Part shown: one piece after another, positions 1-6,643 of the stretch
Numbering within the stretch: position 1 is the stretch's first letter
How the letters are laid out: the number at the start of each line of letters is the position of its first letter
DNA from: an uncultured Planctomycetaceae bacterium
Lineage (GTDB): Bacteria > Planctomycetota > Planctomycetia > Pirellulales > Pirellulaceae
NCBI GenBank assembly: GCA_903927685.1
Contig: CAIYOB010000340.1
Span: forward strand, 1 to 20,297
Direction of reading: 5' to 3'
DNA length: 20,297 nucleotides
Position numbers and translations under genes: made by a program
Notes under the pieces: model-generated
The model's input: only the letters and a program-made list of their open reading frames with translations
The model's database searches: none
Told to the model about the DNA's origin: nothing

Positions 1-162
1 AGCCGGCCGGCGTGGATCCAAGTGCAGCCGCGGCCCGTCGGTTCGGGTCGAGGATCGAGCAGCCCGTGGACGCTCCGCTGCAACAACTGGCAGACTGCAA
101 GGCGTCCTTCCGGGACGGCATGCTAGCACATTTCACGTTGGATCTGGCTCCGAGTGACTGCG

Positions 163-1797
163 ATGCGTTTCGTCGGCCCACTCTTACTCGCCGCTTGCCT
201 GACCCTGACTGGCTTCGGCCGGGCGGAGACCACGTTTCCGTACTCCGTGTCCGTGCCGTCCGGCGGCGTGATCCTGCGCAGCGGACCGGGCCAGACGTTC
301 TATCCGACGGACCGTGTGGCGGCGGGGGCATCGCTCGAGGTGTATCGCGAGGAACACGGCGGCTGGCTCGCGGTGCGGCCGCCGGCCGGCAGCTTCAGCC
401 TGGTGGAACGCCACCAGCTGAAGGCTGGGGACGAACCGGGCGTCGCCGTCGTCGTACAGGAGGACGTGCTGTCGTGCGTGGGCTCGCGCGTTGAGGCCGT
501 GTCGTCCTATGTCTCCCAGGTCCGGCTTCGCAAGGACGAACTGGTGGAATTGCTTGCCCCTTGGAACGACGACGCGCCCGTCGGCGAAGCGGATGTCCCG
601 ACGCGAGCCTGGTGTCGAATTGCACCGCCGGCCGGCGAATTCCGCTGGCTGCTGGCGAGTGACCTGAAACCCAATCGCAGCCCGCAGCCCCCAGTCGACC
701 GGGCGGAATCAACGCCGGAGAGCCCTCCGGCAGAAGCCGCGAGTCCGGCGGCCGCGCCGAAAACGTCCTTCGAAGCGGATGGCTGGCGAACGAAGCCCGC
801 AGAACTCGCCGGCAGCCCGACCGGTACCACACCACCCGCCACGGCGGCGGAACCGGTTGCCGAGTCGTCGGCCGACGACTCGCCAGCCGCAGCTAGCCCG
901 CGGGATATGCCTGCGCCGGTCCAGGCAAAGCATACAGCCGCGACACCTGCGGCCAGTCCCGTCCGGATCCCCGTCGACGGCGAACGGTTGCTCAGGCGTT
1001 CTGTCTCGTCTTCGCCGACTGCTGTCGACGCGACTGCCGCGGCCGTGAAACCGGCGCCGTCCGTCCCGCCAGTGGCCGCCGGAACCGGGCGGGCCAGTGT
1101 GGAACCAGGCGAACCCCCACCGCGAGTGCCCGAGCCGGCGCCGACCGCGCCGCCCGTGTCCCCGCCGGCGACCGATCGCTGGACTTCTCGCACACCTCCG
1201 CCGCGGCAGAGCGTCGAGGAACTGGAAGTCGACTTGGCCAAGATGGTGGCCCAGGACGCGCGGGCCTGGCGATTGACCGAGTTGCGGCAGCGCGTGGACG
1301 CCAATCTGCTGCGTTTTGAGACGGCCGAGGAACGCGTTCAAGCTCGGCGTCTGTTGGACCGGATCAGCGAATTCGAACAGCTGCAAAGCCGCATGGCCCA
1401 AGTGTCCTCGCCGACGGCACAACCCGTGACGGCACAACCCGTGACGACTCCGGCCAGTCCTGCGGCCACCGCTGTCGCCGCCCCGGCGGCGGTTCCCGCC
1501 CCATTGGCCGCCTCATCCCCGAGCGACGCCGCGGACGATGCCTCGCCCGAGGTCAAGTACGATGGCACCGGCTGGCTGGTGCCCGTGCACTCGGCGACCG
1601 GCGCCGCGCCGCCGTTTGCCCTGTTGGATGCTCAAGGCGAAGTCCTGGGCTATGTGTCACCGACCCCAGGGCTGAACCTGCAGCGATATCTTCGCAAACA
1701 GGTCGGTATCTTCGGCTTGCGAGGCTTCGTACCGACGTTGAACAAGCCCCATGTCACGGCCGAACGGGTAGTGGACCTGGATCGGCACCTGCGTTAA
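163..1797 (+). CDS. Secreted SH3-type domain protein with Pro/Ala-rich linker
   Basis: The protein has a Sec-type signal peptide (M-R then a hydrophobic stretch ending near GRA-ET). It is followed by a bacterial SH3-like segment (about residues 25-95; the SGPGQTFYPTDRV stretch is typical of SH3b domains) and a second related segment to about residue 175. Residues 175-350 are low-complexity Pro/Ala/Thr. A helical, charged, possibly coiled-coil stretch follows (about 350-415), then a compact C-terminal domain of about 75 residues after another Ala/Pro linker. The layout suggests an exported envelope protein that binds peptidoglycan or another partner; no catalytic motif was seen. The start could also be GTG at 154, three codons earlier in the same frame; neither has a strong ribosome site. 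The 3' end overlaps the convergent ACP gene by 44 bp. Coding in this frame is supported by the signal peptide and domain-like ends; the exact function is unknown. Confidence 0.8.
   Translation: MRFVGPLLLAACLTLTGFGRAETTFPYSVSVPSGGVILRSGPGQTFYPTDRVAAGASLEVYREEHGGWLAVRPPAGSFSLVERHQLKAGDEPGVAVVVQEDVLSCVGSRVEAVSSYVSQVRLRKDELVELLAPWNDDAPVGEADVPTRAWCRIAPPAGEFRWLLASDLKPNRSPQPPVDRAESTPESPPAEAASPAAAPKTSFEADGWRTKPAELAGSPTGTTPPATAAEPVAESSADDSPAAASPRDMPAPVQAKHTAATPAASPVRIPVDGERLLRRSVSSSPTAVDATAAAVKPAPSVPPVAAGTGRASVEPGEPPPRVPEPAPTAPPVSPPATDRWTSRTPPPRQSVEELEVDLAKMVAQDARAWRLTELRQRVDANLLRFETAEERVQARRLLDRISEFEQLQSRMAQVSSPTAQPVTAQPVTTPASPAATAVAAPAAVPAPLAASSPSDAADDASPEVKYDGTGWLVPVHSATGAAPPFALLDAQGEVLGYVSPTPGLNLQRYLRKQVGIFGLRGFVPTLNKPHVTAERVVDLDRHLR
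1414..1443 (+). repeat. 15-bp perfect tandem duplication
   Basis: The unit acggcacaacccgtg occurs twice in direct succession inside the Ala/Pro-rich linker of the SH3-type protein. It duplicates five residues in frame (TAQPV). The protein tolerates it because the linker is unstructured. It looks like replication slippage. Confidence 0.9.
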
Positions 1798-2083
1798 GCG
1801 ACGACCGGCTCCTGTCCAGCCGGGAGTATTGGCTCAGCAGCATCACCAGATCTCCCACGGTGCGGGCATCCAGCAGCGCATCGCCGGGAATCCGCACGCC
1901 GCCCACTTGTTCGACCAAAACGGTCAATTCGGCCATGCTCAGCGAATCGACCTCCAAGTCCAGCAGCAGGTCGCTGTCCAAGTGGATGCTCCGCGCCGGC
2001 TTGCCAAGCTTGCTGGCAAGGACCTCGATCACCTTTTCCGCCAGCGCGGCATCCGGCTGGTATGTCGTTTCGATTTGGCTCAC
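1754..2083 (-). CDS. Acyl carrier protein (phosphopantetheine attachment domain)
   Basis: A small acidic protein of 109 residues with the ACP four-helix pattern. The 4'-phosphopantetheine site is the Ser in the D-S-L motif (Ser47, context LEVDSLSMAEL). A G-x-x-I-P element and the final helix ending near residue 85 follow. It would carry acyl or other thioester intermediates in the cytosol. Divergence from housekeeping FAS AcpP around the DSL motif, and the absence of any FAS gene nearby, point to a specialised ACP (inference). The start is GTG with an excellent GGGGAG site 8 nt upstream. The last 25 or so residues (after LLSQY) are basic, lie beyond the usual ACP end, and are encoded antisense to the 3' end of the SH3-type gene. 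The ACP gene is divergent from the ACT-domain gene. Confidence 0.88.
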   Translation of the reverse strand: MSQIETTYQPDAALAEKVIEVLASKLGKPARSIHLDSDLLLDLEVDSLSMAELTVLVEQVGGVRIPGDALLDARTVGDLVMLLSQYSRLDRSRSSLNAGADPGPLPVRP

Positions 2084-2091
2084 GCTCGCTG

Positions 2092-2097
2092 CTCCCC
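2092..2097 (-). promoter_or_regulatory. Shine-Dalgarno fixing the ACP GTG start
   Basis: Read on the minus strand, GGGGAG lies 8 nt before the GTG at 2083-2081. This is the strongest ribosome site in the neighbourhood and supports a GTG start for the ACP. A TATATT element lies a little further upstream (plus-strand 2103-2108) but has no convincing -35 partner. Confidence 0.65.
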
Positions 2098-2241
2098 GGA
2101 CAGAATATATCCAATCCTTTCTTCCGATGGCGAATCAGGCAACCTGTTTTTCTTCACGAGGTCGGACCTTTTGCCTTGGTTGCGTTGCTTGTCCGTTTAT
2201 TCGGCAGATCTTGCCGCGGGTCGTGAATCGCGCTTTTTGCG

Positions 2242-2270
2242 TTGACCGAACCTGTTGATTCTTCTATAGT
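2242..2270 (+). promoter_or_regulatory. Sigma70-type promoter for the ACT-domain gene
   Basis: TTGACC (2242-2247) and TATAGT (2265-2270) are separated by exactly 17 nt, a near-consensus housekeeping promoter. Transcription would begin near 2277 and give a leader of about 75 nt before the ATG at 2351. It faces away from the ACP gene. It is the best promoter match in the window. Confidence 0.65.
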
Positions 2271-2293
2271 TGGGCTTTGCCGACAGGCCCGGC

Positions 2294-2315
2294 AAAAGGG
2301 ACTTGTCCCCCTTTT
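2294..2315 (+). promoter_or_regulatory. Leader hairpin AAAAGGG / CCCTTTT
   Basis: A 7-bp inverted repeat (2294-2300 and 2309-2315) with an 8-nt loop sits about 20 nt inside the predicted transcript and 35 nt before the ACT-domain start. It could be a protein operator or a leader structure; it is too weak and lacks a clean U-tract context for a firm attenuator call. Confidence 0.35.
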
Positions 2316-2350
2316 CGCAAAACTCCGCTTAGCTGAAAGGCGCAGGGGCA

Positions 2351-2842
2351 ATGAGCATCGGAGAAGGTGCCGCAATCGATTATTCGACCGCGCATGGCCG
2401 CGACTATCCGACCATTCGCCAATTTACCATTTTCCTGGAAAACCGCGTAGGACAACTGCTCGAAGTCGTGCGACGCTTCGAAGGAGGCCACGTGGCGATT
2501 GTCGGGTTGTCCATCAACGATGCCACGGAATGCGCGTTTGTGCGGATCATCCTCAGCCGTCCGGAACAGGGCCGCGAGATCCTGGAACGAGCCGGGTTGA
2601 CGATCATCGAGAGCGACCTGCTGTGCGTCGAGTTGCCGGAGGGCCCGCAGCCGATGGTCCACGTCTGTTCCGCCCTGCTGCAGGCGGAAATCAATATCGT
2701 CCAGGCATACCCGCTGATTGTGCACCCGCGGAATGCTCCCGTGATGGCCTTGATGGTGGACAACCTGGAAGCGGCCGCCGAGACGCTGGCCAGCAAGGGA
2801 CTGCGGATGATCAACGAAGACGATCTGGCCGAATGTGAATAA
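2351..2842 (+). CDS. Tandem ACT-domain protein
   Basis: A 163-residue cytosolic protein made of two ACT modules, about residues 22-96 and 101-160. The first begins TIRQFTIFLENRVGQLLEVV, the classic strand-loop-helix where ACT domains bind amino acids. ACT domains sense small ligands, usually amino acids, and regulate enzymes such as acetolactate synthase or aspartokinase. Stand-alone tandem ACT proteins like this are often labelled acetolactate synthase regulatory, but no catalytic partner is adjacent, so the ligand is unknown. An AAAGG site at 2336-2340 lies 10 nt before the ATG. It is preceded by a strong promoter. The zinc-ribbon membrane protein starts 26 bp after its stop, so the two are probably cotranscribed. 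Confidence 0.85.
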   Translation: MSIGEGAAIDYSTAHGRDYPTIRQFTIFLENRVGQLLEVVRRFEGGHVAIVGLSINDATECAFVRIILSRPEQGREILERAGLTIIESDLLCVELPEGPQPMVHVCSALLQAEINIVQAYPLIVHPRNAPVMALMVDNLEAAAETLASKGLRMINEDDLAECE

Positions 2843-2868
2843 CCCCTTGTCAGTGACGATGACTGCCT

Positions 2869-3540
2869 ATGCCTATTCCGGTTGTCTGCCCAGGCTGCAA
2901 GAAGAGTTTTAGTGTCAGCGACAAGTTCGCAGGCAAGCAGGGGCCGTGCCCCCAGTGCAAGACGCTCATCAAGGTGCCCGCCAAGGGCGAAGAGGTCGTC
3001 GTGCACGCGCCCGAAGGGTTCGGGCCCAAGGACACCAAGGGCCGCGCGGTCCTCAAGCCGATCGCGCGCACGGAAACCAAGGTGTCGCCGCTGCTGACGG
3101 CGCTGGTCCTGGTTTCGATTGTGGTCGTGCTGGGCGTGGCCTGGATGTTCCGCTCGCCCAAGGGCGACGTCCCTACGCTGCTGTTAGTCCTCGGCGCGCT
3201 GGCTCTGGCCCCGCCGCTGGCTTGGGCGGGGTACACGTTCCTGCGCGACGACGAGTTGGAGCCGTTCCGCGGCAAGGAACTGGCCGCCCGCGTCGCCATC
3301 TGTTCGGCTGTCTACGCGGCCCTGTGGGGGCTGGTCGCCCTGATCACCGGCTATGTCTTGGGAGGCGACCAGCTGGAGGTCATCCACATGGTGTTCGTCG
3401 CACCGGTGCTGATCGGCATCGGGGCCTTCGCCGCCTTTGCCACGCTGGACTTCGAATTCGGCACCGCCGCCATCCACTGTTCGCTGTACCTGCTGGTGAC
3501 GGTCGTCTTGCGGCTGATCCTGGGCCTGTCCGCGTTCTAA
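2869..3540 (+). CDS. Zinc-ribbon integral membrane protein (hypothetical)
   Basis: A protein of 223 residues. The N-terminus holds a short zinc ribbon with Cys7, Cys10, Cys27 and Cys30 (CPGC and CPQC knuckles), a form common in planctomycete membrane proteins. After a charged linker come five probable transmembrane helices (about residues 73-94, 102-124, 140-165, 171-192 and 200-221). The ribbon would face the cytoplasm and bind a partner or nucleic acid; no transport or enzymatic motif is visible. It follows the ACT-domain gene by 26 bp on the same strand and is probably in its operon. No strong Shine-Dalgarno is seen, but the CPGC ribbon starts only seven residues in, which supports this ATG. 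Function unknown. Confidence 0.78.
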   Translation: MPIPVVCPGCKKSFSVSDKFAGKQGPCPQCKTLIKVPAKGEEVVVHAPEGFGPKDTKGRAVLKPIARTETKVSPLLTALVLVSIVVVLGVAWMFRSPKGDVPTLLLVLGALALAPPLAWAGYTFLRDDELEPFRGKELAARVAICSAVYAALWGLVALITGYVLGGDQLEVIHMVFVAPVLIGIGAFAAFATLDFEFGTAAIHCSLYLLVTVVLRLILGLSAF

Positions 3541-3542
3541 GG

Positions 3543-3579
3543 CCGCGCGGAGCGCGGTCTCGCCGGTGTTTCTCACCGG
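3543..3579. terminator. Tandem hairpins between convergent genes
   Basis: Two perfect stems sit back to back in the 42-bp gap between the zinc-ribbon gene (+) and the GH123-like gene (-). The first is CCGCGC-GGA-GCGCGG (3543-3557) and the second CCGGTG-TTTCT-CACCGG (3563-3579). Neither has a long T-tract, so they may act as a bidirectional, non-canonical terminator or 3' end stabiliser. Confidence 0.45.
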
Positions 3580-3582
3580 TGC

Positions 3583-6426
3583 TCACGGGACCAACGGCCC
3601 GGCGTGCAGCGTCACGGACTGCGACAACTCGGAGCCCGTCGTGCCCGCGGCGTCCCGGACGGCCAGTCGCAGCCGATGCGGTCCCGGGCCGGCGGCCAGC
3701 AGCGGCAGGGCCAGCTGGTGCGGCTCCGACAGGTCCTGCTTGGCCTCGGCCAGCACCTCGCCGTCTGCTGACTCGAAGGTCGCGACGACGGTGTGGCTGC
3801 CTTTCGTCACGGCCCCGGTCCCGAGCATCTCGAAGGCCACGGCCAACGTCCGCCGGGGAACCAGCACGTGGCGAGGCGCCTCCAGGCAGGCAATCACGGG
3901 CGCCGTGAGCCGCAGGAGCGATACCTCGCCCACGTCGAAGACCAGCCGCGTCCCATCCCGATAGTCATGCTCCGACAAGAACAGTTGCACGCGGCTGATC
4001 GACTGCCACGGCTGCTCGCCGGCATCCGCCGCGGCGATCAGCGGCTGGATCGGCAAGCGCACCGGGACCCACACCCGCTGTTGGCCGCCCAAGTCCACTC
4101 GAGTCGAAGACAGCGACTTCTTGCCGCCGTGCGCCGAGATGACCACTCCCAGCGGCGTGTGGTCGTCTGTCACCTCGTCGCGGTTCGAGTCGATCCGAAT
4201 CCAGAATTCGAGGCTGTCATATCGGCTCATGTCCAGTTCACCCGGGTCGAAATTCCTGCCGACGCGCGGCCAGCCGACGGGATAAGTGCCGCCCTCACCG
4301 CCATCGTGCTCGTGATCGATCTGGACCGTCCACCGCAGGCCGTTCGCGCCCGAATGCCGCGCCGCTTCGCAGATCTCAGTCTTCCCCTCCACGGTCCCGT
4401 TCTTCCAGCCGGCAAAGCCGTCGCCCAAGTCCAGAGCGTCCAGCGTCCCCGCCCGGGCCGCCGCCTCGTACGGCGAGTCGTTTGACTCGGCGCGGTGCGT
4501 GCCGCCGGGCTCGGCGATCAGGACCGACGGCGCCGGCGCCGTGCCTGTGCCGGGGAATTCAAGCAGCCGCGCCGTCTGGGTCGCCAGACGCCAGCGGATG
4601 GCCTCGAACTCGTCCGCCGGCCACATCCCTTCGGCCAGGTATTTCGGTTGCACGCGAATCGCGTCCCACGTGTCCTGGAGCAACCGCCGACCGTCGCCGA
4701 CCGCCGCCTGGCAGGCCGGATCCGGCGAACCGTCGCGCTGGACGATCGCCTGCTGAAGCGTATACAGGTAGCGGCCATCGTCGTACCCTTCGCGGAAGCA
4801 CTCCCAGTAGATCGCGGGCATGACTTCGCCCAGGTCGTCCATCCGCTGGCCGCACCCCGAATGGCGGCCACGGAGATAGTCGAACGGATCCGGGCCCGCT
4901 GTCCAGCACCAATGCCACGGGATCAAGGTGGTATAGCCGCTCCGCCACAGTCCGAACCCGTAGGTCATCCGCCCGCCCAGGCACATCGTGCGGCGGTCCT
5001 TGATCTCCCCGGCGTTGTGGTTCGGATAGCACCAGTACTCGTGCCGGTCCTGGGCGATGATCTGCTCGTAGGGCACGGAATACGGCTGCGAGCACCAGAT
5101 GTCCAGGTAGGGCGCATAGTCCGCGGCGTCGGCCCCGATCGGATCCTTGGTGGCGTAGGTCCGGATCCCGGCCGCTCGGACCGCGGCGTAGACCCGCGCG
5201 CCGAACTCCTTGCACGAGGCGTCCACCTCGTCGATCGGACAGCAAATGAACTCGGGCCAGCCCTTGGCTTTGCGCTCCGCCTCGAACGCCCGAAACAGGG
5301 CCGTGACCCGCTCGTAGAACTCCGGCCCGGGCAGCGGATGGACCCGCCAGTGGTCGCCCCGTTTCCCGCCCGGCGTGGTGTCACGGTACAGCCGCCCGAT
5401 GACGCCGTCCGCCGTGACCGGCGCGGGTCCCTTCAAGCCGGCGGCGAGCATCCGTTCGAGTTCCTCCGCATGGGCCAGGACGATCCGCTGGCCGTCTTCG
5501 CAACTCAGATACAACGTCGGCAGCATGTCCAGGCCGTGGTCGACCATCGCCTGGTAGTCCTTGTCCGCCGCTTGACGAATGAACGCCTCGTCGCGGCCCT
5601 CGTACAGGGTTCGATTCCGCGTGTAGAAGTACGCGGAGAAGTGCTTGCGCGGGTCCTTTTGCAGGTGGAAGCCGAGGACCCGCAGCCGCAGTGGAATCTC
5701 GACCGCTTGGGCGAAACCGTCGTCCCAGACGGTCACCGTCCCCTCGTACAAGCCCGCCGGGGCGTCGTCGGGGACGTGGATCGTCAGCCAGTACCACTGG
5801 CACTCGCCCGCCGGCGAACTGTGCACGGTGACGCGTTCCAGTAGTTCCGGCATGCGGCGGTACGTGGCGAGCGTGGTGTACGACGGGTAGCCGATGTTCC
5901 AGTGGGTGGCCAGACGCACCTCGATCCGGTCCGCCGGAACCCGGCCATCGGGCGACACCAGCGGCGAGACCCGCACCTTCAGATTCTGCAGAGGCCGCAC
6001 GGGATAGAGGGCCAACGTAACCGGCTCGAATTCGCCGGGCGTCGCAAAGGCGACCAGGGCGTCGAGCCGCTCGTGGGCCAGGGGCCGCGTGTTGGGATAG
6101 ACACATTCCGTGAGCGGACGCTGGAACAGCAGATATCCCCGCTCGCGTTCCGGCCCGCTGAGGACCGGCTCGGGGGCCAGCTCGATGAACGGGATCTCCA
6201 GCGCGCCCTCCGGCACTGTCGGCTGCGCGCGAGCACGCCGCTCCGGCACGGCGTCGGCCGGCTTGAGACCGAGGCGGACCGTCGGCAACTCGGGCGCGGC
6301 TGCCGCAAGCGTCTCTGTCGCGTCCGCCAGCCCCCACAGGACGCCGACCAGCAGGAGTGCCGCCGCACGCGCGCCGAGACAGTCGCCCAAGGACTTGCAC
6401 CGCAAGACTCGAAACGTAGGAATCAT
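3583..6426 (-). CDS. Secreted GH123-like (DUF4091) glycoside hydrolase
   Basis: A 947-residue exported protein. After an N-terminal signal anchor (hydrophobic core about residues 20-35) there is a GH123-type N-terminal beta domain (about 95-250) and a TIM-barrel-like DUF4091/GH123 catalytic region (about 260-560). Asp399-Glu400 in the CCPIDEVD segment match the adjacent Asp-Glu pair that GH123 beta-N-acetylgalactosaminidases use for substrate-assisted catalysis. Conserved aromatic segments follow (LDIWCSQPYS, PWHWCW). Residues about 650-840 look like a beta-sandwich carbohydrate-binding module, and the last 90 or so form another Ig-like beta domain. Likely role: exo-hydrolysis of amino-sugar glycans outside the cytoplasmic membrane; the substrate is inferred from the family. 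AAGGAG lies 6 nt before the ATG. It is divergent from the esterase gene, with 217 bp between them. Confidence 0.85.
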   Translation of the reverse strand: MIPTFRVLRCKSLGDCLGARAAALLLVGVLWGLADATETLAAAAPELPTVRLGLKPADAVPERRARAQPTVPEGALEIPFIELAPEPVLSGPERERGYLLFQRPLTECVYPNTRPLAHERLDALVAFATPGEFEPVTLALYPVRPLQNLKVRVSPLVSPDGRVPADRIEVRLATHWNIGYPSYTTLATYRRMPELLERVTVHSSPAGECQWYWLTIHVPDDAPAGLYEGTVTVWDDGFAQAVEIPLRLRVLGFHLQKDPRKHFSAYFYTRNRTLYEGRDEAFIRQAADKDYQAMVDHGLDMLPTLYLSCEDGQRIVLAHAEELERMLAAGLKGPAPVTADGVIGRLYRDTTPGGKRGDHWRVHPLPGPEFYERVTALFRAFEAERKAKGWPEFICCPIDEVDASCKEFGARVYAAVRAAGIRTYATKDPIGADAADYAPYLDIWCSQPYSVPYEQIIAQDRHEYWCYPNHNAGEIKDRRTMCLGGRMTYGFGLWRSGYTTLIPWHWCWTAGPDPFDYLRGRHSGCGQRMDDLGEVMPAIYWECFREGYDDGRYLYTLQQAIVQRDGSPDPACQAAVGDGRRLLQDTWDAIRVQPKYLAEGMWPADEFEAIRWRLATQTARLLEFPGTGTAPAPSVLIAEPGGTHRAESNDSPYEAAARAGTLDALDLGDGFAGWKNGTVEGKTEICEAARHSGANGLRWTVQIDHEHDGGEGGTYPVGWPRVGRNFDPGELDMSRYDSLEFWIRIDSNRDEVTDDHTPLGVVISAHGGKKSLSSTRVDLGGQQRVWVPVRLPIQPLIAAADAGEQPWQSISRVQLFLSEHDYRDGTRLVFDVGEVSLLRLTAPVIACLEAPRHVLVPRRTLAVAFEMLGTGAVTKGSHTVVATFESADGEVLAEAKQDLSEPHQLALPLLAAGPGPHRLRLAVRDAAGTTGSELSQSVTLHAGPLVP

Positions 6427-6478
6427 GAGGATCTCCTTCCGTCAATTCACCATCGCCGCGCCGGCGTTGCCCAAGGAA

Positions 6479-6498
6479 CCCCCGCCGATTCCCGGGGG
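6479..6498. repeat. Inverted repeat CCCCCG / CGGGGG in divergent intergenic region
   Basis: A 6-bp GC stem with an 8-nt loop lies between the divergently read GH123-like and sialate esterase genes (6427-6643). It could be a shared operator, but it has no clear relation to a -10 or -35 element. No convincing sigma70 promoter was identified in this gap. Confidence 0.3.
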
Positions 6499-6643
6499 AT
6501 AGGCTTCCAGCCAGGCATGCGCAAATGTACCATCGACGGCATCTAGGGACCATCCAGTAAGCACTTTCCCCCAAGGCCCCGTCACCAACACCTCGTGAAA
6601 CGACGCGCGGGACGGTCGTGAACAAAACCACCGGAAAGAACCC

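Noticed and set aside
12..494. 160-codon plus-strand frame at the left edge
   Set aside because: It overlaps the SH3-type gene in another frame and turns Arg-rich inside it. The first 150 bases could be the edge of another gene on either strand, but nothing there is recognisable.
1414..1443. Start of a CRISPR-like or minisatellite array
   Set aside because: Only two copies, no spacer, in frame within a protein linker; simple slippage duplication.
4495..5844. 449-codon plus-strand open frame inside the GH123-like gene
   Set aside because: It encodes Arg/Val/Pro-rich sequence with no domain or signal and lies antisense to a gene with clear catalytic motifs. Long antisense frames are expected at this GC content.
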